The notes beneath the pieces were generated by a model. It did no database searches and was not told the origin of the DNA. It saw nothing but the letters and a program-made list of their open reading frames with translations. DNA of 64,000 nucleotides from Varroa destructor (Eukaryota > Arthropoda > Arachnida > Mesostigmata > Varroidae): NCBI RefSeq assembly GCF_002443255.2, contig NW_019211458.1, positions 41,668,365-41,732,364 of the forward strand, given 5' to 3'. The stretch's first letter is position 1. Each line of letters begins with the position of its first letter. Positions 10,246 to 22,506 of this stretch are shown in pieces. The translations under genes were made by a program, and so were the position numbers.

Positions 10246-12972
10246 CTGAAGTAGTGATAAATATCAATGAAATTCCAGTGATCAAAAATCCTTCACGCAG
10301 AAACACAGAGACCGACTTTCACAGAGAAAGCTAGTAGATATTCGGTCAAGCCATTTGATCAGTGAGAAGTTACGTATGCTGACCCTAAGGCGTTGGTGCA
10401 AAGGGTGCGTAGGAAAATTTTTGAGTATTCACTGAAGATATCATGCAACATTTACGCATGACAAAGTATTGTTTTGATGCGTCGTTTATACCAGCTTCAT
10501 CAGACCTTCACCAGGATCTATAGGTTTACTAAAGGTCACTAGGATCAAAGACTTCTGAGCAGCGATACCTTCAGGTTTGGCAATTTCTCTAGCTATAATA
10601 ACGACGTAAATTAACCTAAACACCCCGTGCACTATTCTATTCGTTCAATTAGATTTGGCTATTTTTCATTGAGTTGAATTTTTAATGATCTCCTGCTTTA
10701 TTCAGCGCATCGGAAAGACCTGTCTTGATATGTACGCATATATCCTCAAATCGAACGGAAACGACCCAAATGAAATTTAAAGGACAGCATGCTACGAACG
10801 TTTGGGATGTTTCGAAGGCCAGGCTAACGGTTTCTATAGCCATTCAATGTTCAGGTTTTACGCATGACTCGAGTGTTGCAACACGCGATTGAAGCATGTT
10901 AGTTTGAGATGCTCCAATACGTTAATTGTATATTGATTTGTAGAATGAAATAGTGTATTTACTGAGGTCGGGAAGCATCAGACTGGACACGCAATGCGAT
11001 AGGATGACATTTAAAAAATTTATCGCGTGCTCGATACATTAAATAAAGCTCCCGACTTCCGGAGCGTTTATTATAGCTGCTAAAAAAGCCGAGAAGGTCA
11101 ATATTGTTAAACTAAATCTCAATAGTCGATAGAGTGATTTGCGCTTGGTATGGTATTTTATATCATAGGGATATAGACAAAGCATGCGCTGGAAATTAAA
11201 AAAAAAAAAGTTATTTGTTCCAGTATCGAAAAAATATAAAAGACATCGATTTTCACCCACAGTCACGCTCTGACGGATGGCGTCATGATGCCTATGAGGC
11301 CATTTATTGTTTGCATTGTTCTGCGTGCGAATTTCGACATACTCTGCGGGTAGACTACTATTTTTCACGGCCAGGATACTAGAACGTTAGGGAAGCGGGC
11401 AGAGCAACTAAGCAGCAACAAAAGCGATCTATGAGCCGAGACCTGGTCTTCATTGGATTATTAGCTTGTCAGGGCACGCAAATACTACTTGAGTTGGTAT
11501 ACCTTACGATATGTATTAGCCGGCTACACGTTAGCAGTATAGTACATATAAAATATATAATAAAATATAGAATAATGTACATATAAAAAATGATTAAATT
11601 TCTCCGTTACGACAGATTTGTCGTTGGTACAGTGAATGATTTTTTCGAATCTACGAGGGCGGCTTTCGTGAGATCTTGTCCAATACTTGCATAAAGTCAA
11701 ATGAATGCTATGGTAGTTACTGGACAATTGCCCAAGGGGCTTTACGGTAACAAGCGTCTACGCATGCATACATAAATACAGTAATAGAACATGGACTCAC
11801 ATTATCGTTGCAGTCGAATATGGAGATTCACATTATCTATAAAACTGAGGTTTTCGAACGATCACACTAAAGAGGTGGTTTGTTAAAAATATTCCTAGGT
11901 TTTGCTATTTCATTGTTCAGTGTTGAATGGTGTACGTCAGATACAGACTTTAAGGTCATACGTCAGAACAGAGTATCTTGAATTTCGAGCAGTCGTAAAC
12001 TTTGAAGAAAAATGCAGGTTTGAGGCCTAAGATAATTAGAGGAACACGAATAGGAAAAAAAGTTGCCGTTTTTTCGATAGGCCACATAAAGTACAGCCGT
12101 GAACTGTCTTAGCTTCAAACCACTTCACAAATATGAGCATTACAATGAACACTGTGTAATCTAATTAACGTAGAAAAATAAAACACAACAACAATGTGGA
12201 TAATTTGTCAACGCGGTAACTTTATTACACCTTATAAATCTTGAATGAGCTTATTTGTTTTCTCGAAGCTCGCATAAAGATCATCGGAGATATTCAATAC
12301 TTTAGGTAACGCAATAAAAATAAACCTGCTTCAACGGCCTGTTGCTTTGCGATTGTTTTTTAATGACATATTTATTTTTTGTCATCAAAAAACGTATTGA
12401 GTGATAGTAATACCACAAAGATAATTTCTAGACTAGTTTGTATACAATGTGTGCGTTTTTACGCCGACTTTGGTGGACTATAGCAACTACAAGTAGATAA
12501 ATGGCTCGCGGTTTCGGAGACTCTACCTTACGTTAAGTTACAATCGGCATATGTGAATATTGTCCAATTTATCCAATTTATTGTCCAATAAATTTGTTTC
12601 GTCGTATTTAACTAAGGATTTGTGCGTTGATGTTTAAAATCTACGTTTGCTACCTTGTGCATGGTCCAAATAGTAACCTCGGGTCAATCTAGCACGCTTG
12701 GCAAAAACCGGATTACCGCGTTAACATAACCTGCGCTCATGCAGAGTCAATCCTAACCGTCGCTATGTCAAAAACTATATATTCTCATAATGTCCAGCGC
12801 GAAAACTCTTCAACTGGGCTGGTTTGATTGCGTTTCTGCTGTCCTTCTTCACTTCTGTACAGAAAAAGGTCTTTATAGCCTTTCGGCTTCGCAAGATTAG
12901 GAAAAAAAACTCTTTTCAGCAGTGGCCTCTCGTCGTATCGACTAAGGCTAGAACTAATAGAAAATTATATTG

Positions 12973-12999
12973 GATATATATATATATATATATATATAA
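12973..12999. repeat. (AT)n microsatellite
   Basis: About 13 AT units. Confidence 0.9.
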
Positions 13000-13164
13000 A
13001 GAATGTTTGACATAATCATAAGTAAGGTTGACATGTCCTACACGTATAAATACATTAATTAGGACCTTGGGGCAATCTGTCTCGGGAAGATATTACAATA
13101 AATATGTATTAAATAGCCATAGAGCCAATGCGCAAAAAGGGAACAGTAAACGACAGCTATGCGT

Positions 13165-13177
13165 GGGGGGGGGGGGG
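13165..13177. repeat. poly-G run (G13)
   Basis: Thirteen consecutive G. Confidence 0.9.
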
Positions 13178-14740
13178 TGCGCACGTAATTTTATGAAAAT
13201 TTTCTTTTTAATCAAGATGTATTCAATCATATATGACTGGCAATGTTATTATTTTCATATGCCAAACGCCTCGTTTGTGTAAATAAAGTTGTTATTCAAT
13301 TGAATAGCACTACCGATCATCAAGTTAACGAAATAGGTGTAAAAACAAATGTCGGAAAACGTATTATATTTATCTTATTATTACTATTATATTATTAACG
13401 TATTATATACGCAGGTATTATTAGTTTTTAAATTATGTAATAGATTAATCATGTCAGTTATATAAACGGAACGACCTGTTGTTACACTGTTCCGACATAT
13501 GCGGGTCTACTTCAAGATTTTGGCCTTATAGTTATGTAAGTCAGATTTAAAGCGTAGCGCTAAAGGGCACTATTGTACGGTTTATATAGAGTGGATTGAG
13601 GGGTTTACAGTTAATGGGTTATCAGCAACACAATTAAAGCTGAAATTTAGGACAATTTCCGATAATCCTCAACCTCGTTGGTGCAAATCTTAGTCCGATG
13701 CTTTTTATTTGAGATGAACAAAGCACATGTACCCATTGAAATACGCCGAGTATAAGCAGAGAAAATCCATAGCTTGTCTGAGGGTTTTTATTAAAGGTTG
13801 TTTTTTAACGAAGTATCTGGCCTACATTATTGTGAATCTTGTCACCTTTTAGATTAACATGCTTGCCAGCTGATATATTAATGTAGGTCTTGTTGCCACG
13901 AGGTGACAAGCGTCGACGTGGTAAAACATGTAATTATATTTTAGCCTTCTGGCCATTTGCAAATATGGCCTTTACTTCTGCACCGTACTTATTGAATAAA
14001 TATTCGTTTTTACTGTCGTTTTTTTTCTATGATCTAGACGTTTTCAGTTTTTCATCATGCAGTTATTTTTCTTAGCAGCGCAAATGTCATTAAATTTCCA
14101 CTCATTAAGTTCCCAAGATTGGTAAACTCTTAAATGGTATACTCCGACTGATTATTATTGCACCAAAGAGAAAATACTGTCCGTTTCGGGACTATTTTTG
14201 TTGATATGTTGTAGGCCTTACAAACATAATGTAACATCTTGTTTAGTCTGGTCCCTCTCCTCAGTAGATGGCTTTCTTGCATCTTTACAAGGGCACTTGT
14301 CTAAGTTCTAACTGAACTGTATGGCTTTCCCCTGTGAAATACCGGAGTGATGTATGCTGACCTAAAAGTAACCTATAATACTGGTAAATTTTACTAGCTC
14401 GTTTGTATATCCTAATTTTTTTTATTGATGGGGTTTGTTTACCCGAATTTGTCCTAGTTGAGCGAATAGGCACCGGAAGACAACGACAGCCTAATTTTTG
14501 CGAAAAGGAAAACGAATACATGTATGTATCCAGTCGAAGTCGAAATCATACGACTTTTCCATTTACTTAAGCTGCGCACGTAAACTATCAGAAAGATCTT
14601 TTGATGCACTTTCAAACCCCTCAGTTGACGTAGATGATATCTATCTCAGTAAAGACAATCAATCGGTCTTTCCTTCAAATGCGTTTAAAGCTACATCGGA
14701 TTTGCTCAGCTATATACTATTCGCCGACCTCGACCATCGT

Positions 14741-15001
14741 TTATTTACGACCAAAAGCATTGTCTAGCCTGTTGCACAGTCTGAGCTCTGCCTTCAAAAT
14801 GGCCACATCTGCGTGTATACATTTCTCAAGTTCTCCAGTCTGGTGTTGGCCCTGATGAATGCCTTCATCGAAAGGAAATAACCTCTTCTTGCCTAGACAG
14901 AATCTTGCTATGTAGACAACACTTTTTCTGTTCTCCCAGCAGTAACGGTGATTGAAGTAACGTTCTAGCAGCTTGGATAACGAATGTAAAACACGGAAAG
15001 G
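14741..15001 (-). CDS. coding-like frame with helical C-terminus; possible terminal exon starting at 14892
   Basis: A frame without ATG is open for 87 codons from a TAG at 15002-15004 to TAA at 14743-14741. The second half reads ..KKRLFPFDEGIHQGQHQ.. then ELEKCIHADVAILKAELRLC, an amphipathic helix with two Cys, and ends NRLDNAFGRK. A good acceptor (TTCTGTCTAG) lies inside it at 14893, so an exon could begin at 14892 in phase 1. Joined to the phase-1 signal-peptide exon at 16220-16325, the junction codon is Gly and gives Tyr-Gly-Lys-Lys-Arg, a textbook amidation and cleavage site. The product would be an 85-residue secreted precursor. Alternatively the whole 87-codon frame is part of an unrelated, older sequence. 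No family recognised. Confidence 0.4.
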   Translation of the reverse strand, partial: PFRVLHSLSKLLERYFNHRYCWENRKSVVYIARFCLGKKRLFPFDEGIHQGQHQTGELEKCIHADVAILKAELRLCNRLDNAFGRK

Positions 15002-15522
15002 CTAGCATGAACCTTAGAACTGAATTCTGACTCGAACAAAACAACAATTCTATCGGCAGGTTGGTACAATGATATTACTCATCACGCAGACTGGGCGTTT
15101 AACTTTTTGAGTTATTTAGCGGTACGGCAGAGACTCTTCACACTTTCATTATCCTTCTGCAACCGGCGGGTTCGATGCTGTATTGTGGAACACGTAGTTA
15201 CTTTTCTATTCCTCGAGTTTCGTGCAGCTGTAGTTAAACGATTATTGTAAACTATAAACGTTGATGAAGATAAAACATTCCGCAATCGCTCCTTTAATCG
15301 TGTATCGGAGCTTATGCAGTCGTCCAATAAGCCGTTAATGAAAGCCCAACGAGCGAAGATGAAATACGAACAATCGATAACGAATGGGTCGCTGCGGGTA
15401 GCATACTTTTCGAGACAGAAGATTTATAATTGAACCGAGACCCACTGTTTGATAAGCTGAAAACCGCCCAAAAATGTAACCTGCCGAAGTTTTTCCATAC
15501 CAACGGCCTACTTTTATTGTAC

Positions 15523-15563
15523 TATATATATATATATAATTACTACTACTGCTGCTACTACTA
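15523..15563. repeat. (TA)n and (CTA)n microsatellites
   Basis: A TA tract directly followed by imperfect CTA/CTG triplets. The intron-like region 15.0-16.2 kb around it also holds a 71-codon minus frame (15618-15833) that I cannot assign. Confidence 0.85.
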
Positions 15564-16219
15564 GACAGTCAAACGCAGCAATATTCGTCAACGGTTCCTA
15601 CGACGTTTCGAATAATGTCATCGTTTATTTGTCGAAAAATTATATTTGGGACTGCCGCCTGTTATACGGCCTTTTTCAATATGGATTTTTATTTCTCCTT
15701 TGGTACCTTGCGTGACGTGGGGATGACTTAGTTTGGCTATAGGTAAACAGCCTTTTTGTAATGGGGTTTCGACAATAAGTGATAGTGCGACACTCGTTAC
15801 CTTTCGCAATTCTGGTGCTTGGTTCCCTTTCAACTACCAGACGTTGGAACGTAGTTCTTTGGAAGTTACACCGCACCCTTATTTTGCTTATTTTAAGACT
15901 TAGTTTTTGTCGAAAGTTTCGAAACTCCGCTCTGCCTTTTTACCCTAGTTTATTGATGCACATGGTGTGTGTATATGTGCGTACTGTATATATAAAACAA
16001 CTGTTTTTCGCACACACAGTGTAGTACAAAAGGATGGGTCTGACCCTCACTTACATGAACAAAGAAATAAATACATACACACATTCGCTGCAAGTTCACG
16101 TCATTGGGAATATATGAATACAAAATTAAGCCTTGTAATAAGATGCATGTGAATTTAATAATAGGTATATTTGAGGGCAAAAGTGTATCTAATAAGTACA
16201 AAGTTATCAATCAACTCAC

Positions 16220-16325
16220 CGTAGGTAGCCCCCGAATCGGCGGCTGTGGTTTCTCCCATAAAGCTAATTATGAACACGGCAGCGATGAACAGGACGATAA
16301 AAGTATTTGATGCGAACGGCCTCAT
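16220..16325 (-). CDS. signal-peptide first coding exon of a secreted precursor
   Basis: ATG at 16325-16323 opens MRPFASNTFIVLFIAAVFII followed by SFMGETTAADSGATY, a classic signal peptide: basic start, long hydrophobic core (about residues 9-22), then a polar region with Ala-x-Ala-like cleavage options near residues 26-29. It ends after 35 codons plus one G at a strong donor, TACG|GTGAGTTG. An acceptor-like TTAAAAAG at 16342 and a donor CGAAAA|GTAAGATC at 16451 suggest a separate 5' UTR exon just upstream. The next exon must start in phase 1. Same-strand candidates are 14892 (Lys-Lys-Arg start), 10245 and the CCHamide exon at 4657. The family therefore depends on the splice partner; a neuropeptide precursor is the leading idea. 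Confidence 0.7.
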
Positions 16326-16945
16326 TCTTTCGTGTTTTCCTCTTTTTAAGCAAGAAAGCTAGTGCTACTGAAGGCTTTCCTGCCACAAACTCGGTGTTAA
16401 CACCCGTAAAGCTGTGAGGACACGAAGCTCCGCAAGCGACTTAGATCTTACTTTTCGTTGCGGTCACAACTGAAAGCTAAATTGATAAAAAGCTGCTGTT
16501 AATGGCTCGGTCGTGTTCCTTTTGTCCTGTGAGTGGTACGTGAATAACCAAGATCAAGCTTTGGCGCACACCGTTCGACGATATGTTGATGAATGGCCAC
16601 CAATCAAGGGATATCTCTCTTTTATAGTCGTTCCTAAAAGCACATTAGATATTATTGATATCACGCTATGCGTTGAACAAACAATTCACGTATCGGAGCC
16701 GACGGTTGTCTTCTGGTACAGTGTTAAAGGAAGGTACGCGGTGGTTGAGAGCACTTTGAGACATTGTGGGTTTGCCTTGCAGAGCCTTGCCGGTCGACTC
16801 TTCACCTCTCTGATGCTAATTTACATCTTTAGCAAGATTTGACGCGGCGCCTCGCTTCGGCAAAAAATCCAACGACGCTCTATTATAGCAATAAACCTAG
16901 TGTGTTCGTAAACTTTTCGTTGCAAGGAAGCATACGCTACAGAGA

Positions 16946-17475
16946 CTAGCAGGACGTTCTTTTCTTGCAACTCGTCGATCTTATGTTGTCGATAGTAGTG
17001 GCAAAGAACAACTGCAACAGATCCGTGCCACTATACCCATAGCTCTGTTGGGTCTGCCCAGATAACGGCGCAGCGATGAGTCTGCAGCCAGTACTATGCA
17101 CCGCCCGATAGGATAACTCAATTAGTGGTATCTCTTTCTGACTTCGTTTGACGGTACTGGCACCCTTTTTGTCGCTCCATCTCCCAAAACCCACATAACG
17201 TCCTGTTCATTGCCGTCGACTTCATTCACCAGCGTTCTTTCAACCCTCCCCGCGTCAACCTGGTCCCCGAGTGCTGCCTCTTCAGACAGACGATTCCCAA
17301 TCGAAGTACTCCATGCATGTTCCATGCGGCCTTCTAAGCTGTTACGTCCATATGACTTTAGTTGTCTCGTGGCGCTTTCAGCGACGCAACCCATTTCAGA
17401 CCACCTACCATTGGCGTTGCTAGGGGTTGGTGGATTAACATAGGACAAAAACGGCTTGAACCTACGATAACATCC
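16946..17475 (-). CDS. unassigned coding-like frame
   Basis: A GC-richer stretch whose minus strand is open for over 110 codons, about 17475 to 17122. It starts after a TGA with CYRRFKPFLSYVNPPTPSNA, runs through ..GRMEHAWSTSIGNRLSEEA.. and ends ..KRVPVPSNEVRKRYH. Composition and codon choice look coding. After the TAA the same frame is open again for over 40 codons, and the neighbouring frame is open to 16946, which suggests either an intron or decay. The upstream edge coincides with a donor-like CATCTG|GTGAGGATG. I recognise no domain; a transposable-element ORF or an orphan gene are both possible. Confidence 0.3.
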
Positions 17476-19111
17476 TCACCAGATGGCGTTTATTCGTTTG
17501 GGGCTAAAACTGAGGCTATACGAAGGAATCTTATCAAATAAGATGTTTCAGCTATATAATATTGTTAGCCTTGTAGTAATATTGTTACTAATCAAATTTT
17601 TGGTGAGGCTCAGTCTGTGCTTTCCGAACTACAGTACAATTTCCTATATTGTAAATTAATGTGGTTAAAGTAGCCAAAGCTTTTATGTAGTTAGAAGCGC
17701 CCTCTAGAACGACCAAATCGGAGCACCATGCAATACAGATCACATCGATTAGTTTGACATTGCACCGCGACTCTCAGTGATGGATAATTTATAAATCGAA
17801 TTGTATCCAAGATGACAGAACGGTGACCAGTCAATGATTCTGAAGGGGACCATGACGGTCACATTCGTAGCTTTTAGCTAGCAGCAATTTGTTTAACGTT
17901 CGCGAATTCAATTGATGGTTGTGCTTAAGGGATGATAACTGGACAGTATACTATTGTTATTTTTGTATGTTCAGTATTCGATTACTTACCAGTGATTTCA
18001 AACAAAAGACAACAGGAATAACACAACTAGGGCTTTTTTTTTCAATGTCTCTAGTAGATTTAAGAACTCAAATTTTAACTTACGTTCTAAAAATTATATT
18101 TAGTTGAAATCGAAACGTTAGATAGAAACCGTTCGGTTGAATCAACTTTAAATAGCTTTAATAGGGGCATATATGGACAATGGAAATTACGGTGGGTCAG
18201 TGGGGTGAGTACAGCAAATGCGTTTAGAACTATTATCTATATATAATATGATAGAGATCTGTTGTAGTTTGTTGTTACAGTGTGAGTGCCTGCCAAAACA
18301 TTGCCCAAAATACTGACGGATCAAATGGAGTGAAATAGGTATCATCGAAATTTTACATAGATCCGTATAAACACGACTGACTAATTGGGAATAAAGTTGT
18401 CCTGCCAACCAACATCGTCATGCGGCATCTCCATCTATTAGCAATGTAGTCTTGTTTGCCCCACGCATTTTACCAAGGCTTCCTGCCTATCGCTCCAATC
18501 AGATATATGTATAATTTATAATAATGTACCCTGCAAAAATATCTGGCGAATGGTTATTTTCGAAAACGGGGGAGCCTTCGTATGATTGCGATCTGTGGAA
18601 ACGGTTACGCAATTGTCAGTTCCAAAATTGCTAGGTCAGATGCAGAAAACACCTTCGAAATATATTAATCGTTTAATATGCTGTGTAGCTTTACTGTAAA
18701 GTTGTGCAGTGCCCTCGAATGGACATACTTAAAACAGACGTTGGCTTTAATCTTGTTCCTCAATTATGTGCCACCCGTCATTGCTCCTTTATTCATGACG
18801 GCCACCTGAGATACCGCCATAACATTACAAATTGTTACCCTCTTTTGGAAAAATCAAGGAGCTCCTAGGGCGGCAGCGGGGTAAGGTGATCAATGAGCAG
18901 CGAACGTTGCTCAAACACGCACTTCTAACGTTAGATTTGTACTTAGACTTCCTTTTCCCACTTACACATTCTGATATAGCGTTTGCAAACATTTTCAAGT
19001 TGTATCATATGTGCTGTAACAATATTGTTCTACGGGTGAAGTTTCAACTTAAAAGACTTGCTCAAAGATGGATAAGAGAAACTGCATTTTCGACACCCTC
19101 TAGACTTCGTT
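17476..19111. other. no gene supported
   Basis: AT-rich. A strong plus-strand acceptor (ttgtatgttcag) near 17968 and a minus-strand donor CACTG|GTAAGT near 17990 face each other but enclose only very short open stretches. A 106-codon plus frame at 18832-19152 overlaps the start of the mariner relic and looks unrelated to it. Confidence 0.35.
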
Positions 19112-19354
19112 GCGATCAACTCTGCCGAAACAGCCCGAGAAACATGTTCTAAACGAAATGTTCAAGAATGGTTTGCCAAGTTGGAAGGCAGTGTCGGTAA
19201 TCTAGAGAATGTCCTCTACTGTGGCCGACCGCCTGAGTTCGATGACGTACTTTCGAAGCCACTTTTGAGAAGTAGTCAACAAACAACGCGAAAATTAGCT
19301 GAAAAGTTAGGCTGCAGCCACACGACCACCGTTAAGCATCGCAAGTCTCTCTAA
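19112..19354 (+). mobile_element. mariner-family transposase N-terminal relic
   Basis: Eighty codons in one frame match the DNA-binding half of mariner transposases (cut-and-paste DNA transposon). They read AINSAETARETCSKRNVQEW, then FAKLEGSVGNLENV.. CGRPPEFDD, and LAEKLGCSHTTTVKHRKSL before a stop. The W-F-A-K-L, G-R-P and L-A-E-K-L-G-C-S-H-T-T blocks are characteristic of the paired helix-turn-helix region. The frame then stops at TAA (19352-19354) and poly-A-like indels follow at about 19410-19445. No catalytic D,D34D domain follows in frame, so this copy is truncated and inactive. I could not define the terminal inverted repeats. Confidence 0.85.
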
Positions 19355-20639
19355 TCTCACTTACGTTTTGCGTTTGGTGGCGAGATGGGCGAAAGTAATT
19401 TACTGCAACAAAAAAAAATGTGGTGTCTGTTACGCAGTAAAAAAAAGGGCGCCAATTTTCTAATTTGCTTAAATCTGAAATGTATTATAGGTTACTTCTC
19501 TTGAGAGCATCAATCAAAGGCGCTTATCGACAATAAATAATATCATGATACGTACTACCTTCAGCTTTTTTTTGTCATTTTGCCATTTTGTCATTGCCAA
19601 ATGTCATTTTTACGCATTCGAATGGATGTCACCGACGCGACAATGGTTTAGCTGACTAGCAGCATAAATCAGCAAGCCGTAAGAACAAACCATAAAAATA
19701 CTTGCTAGATAGTTTGTAGTCGGAGGCTGAGAGGGAGTGTTACACTCTGATAGTTTATTTGTGAACGGTATGATAAGTTTCGTATAAGATGTATAAAAAA
19801 ACAATAGAGAGCAGGATAACATCTGCGAGTGTCAGTCTATATATTTGCTATTCTTTGATATAAGGATCGTTGTAAACGAGTCAAAGGTACCAAACTACTT
19901 CATCGTATCCATAGATATTGCTAACGCGACACGCCGACAATCCGGATTTCCTCAACGTCTGAGATTGAATATGAAGAAAAATATATATAGAAATCAATTG
20001 CATGCTTACAGACGTGGTACCTAGAAATCGTCACCGCAATCGTTGTTTTAGCTGTTAAAATTTGTACTACATGAAGTGTATAACAATCAGATACAGACGG
20101 CACAGTCGTGTGTGAAAACTAGTATGTTATCATTATTACGCGGCGACTAAAGGATCATTGCAGTAGACCATTACTAAACATTATTAACCATAGAAATTGC
20201 CTCTATGCTTGATTACCCTAATCCCCATATGTTTGCATTAAAAATATTATACAGTTGCTGATTCTCGGTAGTTTATGGACACGATTTTTATCTGACCTAT
20301 GACGGCAGACCAAAATTATAATGCAGGGTGATTTGATCTAGTCGATCAAAGGTTTTCGGTCCTGTCAATCAGTATAATTGAGCCAGACGGCGACGTATTA
20401 AACGTCGGGCATTACCGATTTGATATCCGATAATGTGACGGGGGCTAGAGCTAACAGTAGGAGGTCTCTATTTGACAGATTGTTTTGTCGTCCTTTTTTG
20501 CCGGTCTTTTTGGGTTGATTTTCCTGGCTTCGCGGTTGGGGTCGATTGACTATGGACGAGGCACCGCCTGGTTAAGCGCTATACCTAAAAATGATTACCA
20601 TTTTAAGAATGCAAACCACTGACAAAATGCAAAGGTAGT

Positions 20640-20780
20640 TTTAAGCTTGGAACTTATTAAGAACGTCAAGCGGACAACGTGTTATTACACGATAATGCTT
20701 ACTGTGTCTATAGGATGCGATTATATGGAATACAGTCCGTTTAACCCTATATCCACGATCACAGTGATGAGCCCTAAAAT
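20640..20780 (+). mobile_element. possible mariner/Tc1 catalytic-domain scrap
   Basis: A short frame reads ERQADNVLLHDNAY near 20669-20710, close to the L-x-H-D-N-A box around the second catalytic Asp of mariner-like transposases. Stops occur right before and within 20 codons after it. It could be the 3' part of the same relic as 19112-19354, or chance. Confidence 0.3.
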
Positions 20781-20968
20781 GATGATTTTCTAAAACATTG
20801 GTGCTTAGGTTTATTTCGCCCGTATGACCTTGCTTTTAAAATATATGGTGCTGGCTTTTAGGGAAACAAACGTAATGTAACTAACAACTAAGAACAATTA
20901 CATAAAAATAAACAAAAAGTCGCACCTAATATGCACAAGCAGTTATTTGATTAAGCAAAGAATATACA

Positions 20969-20969
<1 letters not shown>

Positions 20970-21001
<32 letters not shown>
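20970..21001. repeat. (TA)n microsatellite
   Basis: About 30 bp of TA. Confidence 0.9.
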
Positions 21002-21003
<2 letters not shown>

Positions 21004-21391
21004 ATTGGTAAAATTGTAAAATATTACCGTGGCTACCATCAGGCGCTTAATAACTCATGTGTGTCTCGTACATAAACTAGTTACTTTTTTCTTTAATAAA
21101 ATAGTAATCTAATAACAACGCAGTAATGATGAACTATATGCAAGCCTTAAGCCGACTTTCGCGCGCATATCGATGGAACACACCAGTTACTACAGCCAAA
21201 TACCTGCTAAACGTACAGGCCAACTTTTTCCTCCCACTTGACCTATTACGACGCTAAATGGACTGTCAAGCCATTTCTTCCAGCAAAAACAGTATCATCA
21301 AATACACAAAAAGTAACAATAACGGTGAGCCAATTCACAGTCCAGTATTCGGTGTTCCCCTTATAAAATTATAACCAACCCATGTCTTTAG

Positions 21392-21639
21392 CTGTAGCTT
21401 TTTCGCTCTGTAATCTTACAATGCATTTAGCCCCGGCCGCTTTTAACCCTATCCTGAGAGTTGTTACGATGTCTCTAACTAGAAGAGCAGAGTGCTTAAG
21501 CTTACATTGTGGTGCTAGCATACGAGAATGCAATAACAACCTAACCTTAAACTGGGTAGACACACAATTCCCCATGGAGAACTTACCTACCAAAGTCGCG
21601 TGGAACAGCCAGAGTCCGCGAGCTGTGTTTGTGCTTCAG
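21392..21639 (+). CDS. candidate 248-nt internal exon, unknown
   Basis: Between a catgtctttag acceptor and a GCTTCAG|GTATTC donor the frame is open for 82 codons (phase 1 to 0). It includes ..RRAECLSLHCGASIRECNN.. and ..LNWVDTQFPMENLPTKVAW... The opposite strand carries a competing good donor (TTTGGTAG|GTAAGTTC) inside the same region, so strand is not certain. No domain recognised. Confidence 0.3.
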
Positions 21640-22365
21640 GTATTCACTTTAAAAGGCGACTTATTGAGCCCGAAGAGCAACAATGGCCACGGGGATGGTA
21701 TTAATGACAGACGCTAATGGTTCATTCTTTTGCAACCGAATAGAGCATCCTGGCAGTACTCAGTGTTAGTGGGCTGTTTGATAGGTTAACGCACTAGGTT
21801 ACGAGAAACCAGGAAACGAGAAAACAGGGAAGAAGTATTTCCCGAAACACAAATTTATCGCGTCACAAGCAACGGAATTTATATATGGGTGTAATTATAC
21901 TACACTATATAGTGTTTTAAGCAGCCGATGCCGATTAACTAACGCAACGGTAGGTTAGGTAGGTTCGTTGCTAGTGAGGATCCCTTCAAACAAAAAAAAT
22001 ATCCATCTAAGGGTAATCAGTATTTCTTATGATAAGGCCTGCTTAGATTGATGGCATACATATCGTTTCCAACTAGATAAGATGACGATGTCAATATTTC
22101 CACTAAAAAGCTGTTTCTGTAAACTGGATTCTTGCTGTAGATATGCATGGTCCTAGTTTTGCGGGAGGCCTGGAGATCGGCACAAAAAGGCCCGCAAAAC
22201 ATCATATATACTTACTTTTCGAGCACACCCACCGACGTTCGATGTTTTCAATGCCTAGCAGATTGAGGCTAAATTGTTAGCACATCCTGTGGCGAGAAGT
22301 CAACCAGTTTGTGGTCCTGTACTCGTCTGAAACGAAAGTAAAAATGTCCTATTTATTCTGCCAAC

Positions 22366-22506
22366 ATGGAACTCTGCGATTTCTTTGCCAATGAGCTACT
22401 TATGAGTAAAAGGCCATTAGAAGTAAGCAGTTCTTGCATCCACATGAAATATAACAGAATTTTGCACGACTCTACAAGCCCACAAGGATATACAGTATGC
22501 CATGGA
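22366..22506 (+). CDS. candidate first coding exon with good start context
   Basis: ATG in CCAACATGG context, preceded by an in-frame TAA, opens 47 codons to the donor CATGGA|GTGAGTCAG in phase 0. It starts MELCDFFANELLMSKRPLEV and continues SSSCIHMKYNRILHDSTSPQ. Without splicing it would end at a TGA after 59 codons. No signal peptide or recognised domain. It lies on the same strand as candidate exons 0.4-1 kb downstream, including a coding-like frame at about 22925-23085 (..LPEKFWQHDEISNWQRDSY..). Confidence 0.4.

Larger units (their letters stand above)
10246..14740. other. no gene seen; AT-rich with microsatellites
   Basis: I found no supported exon. The stretch holds AT-rich sequence, three CCAAT cores within about 40 bp near 12560-12595, an (AT)n tract at 12973-12999 and a G13 run at 13165-13177. 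A plus-strand frame at 14498-14767 is open and mildly protein-like but overlaps the minus-strand coding frame that ends at 14741. Confidence 0.4.
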
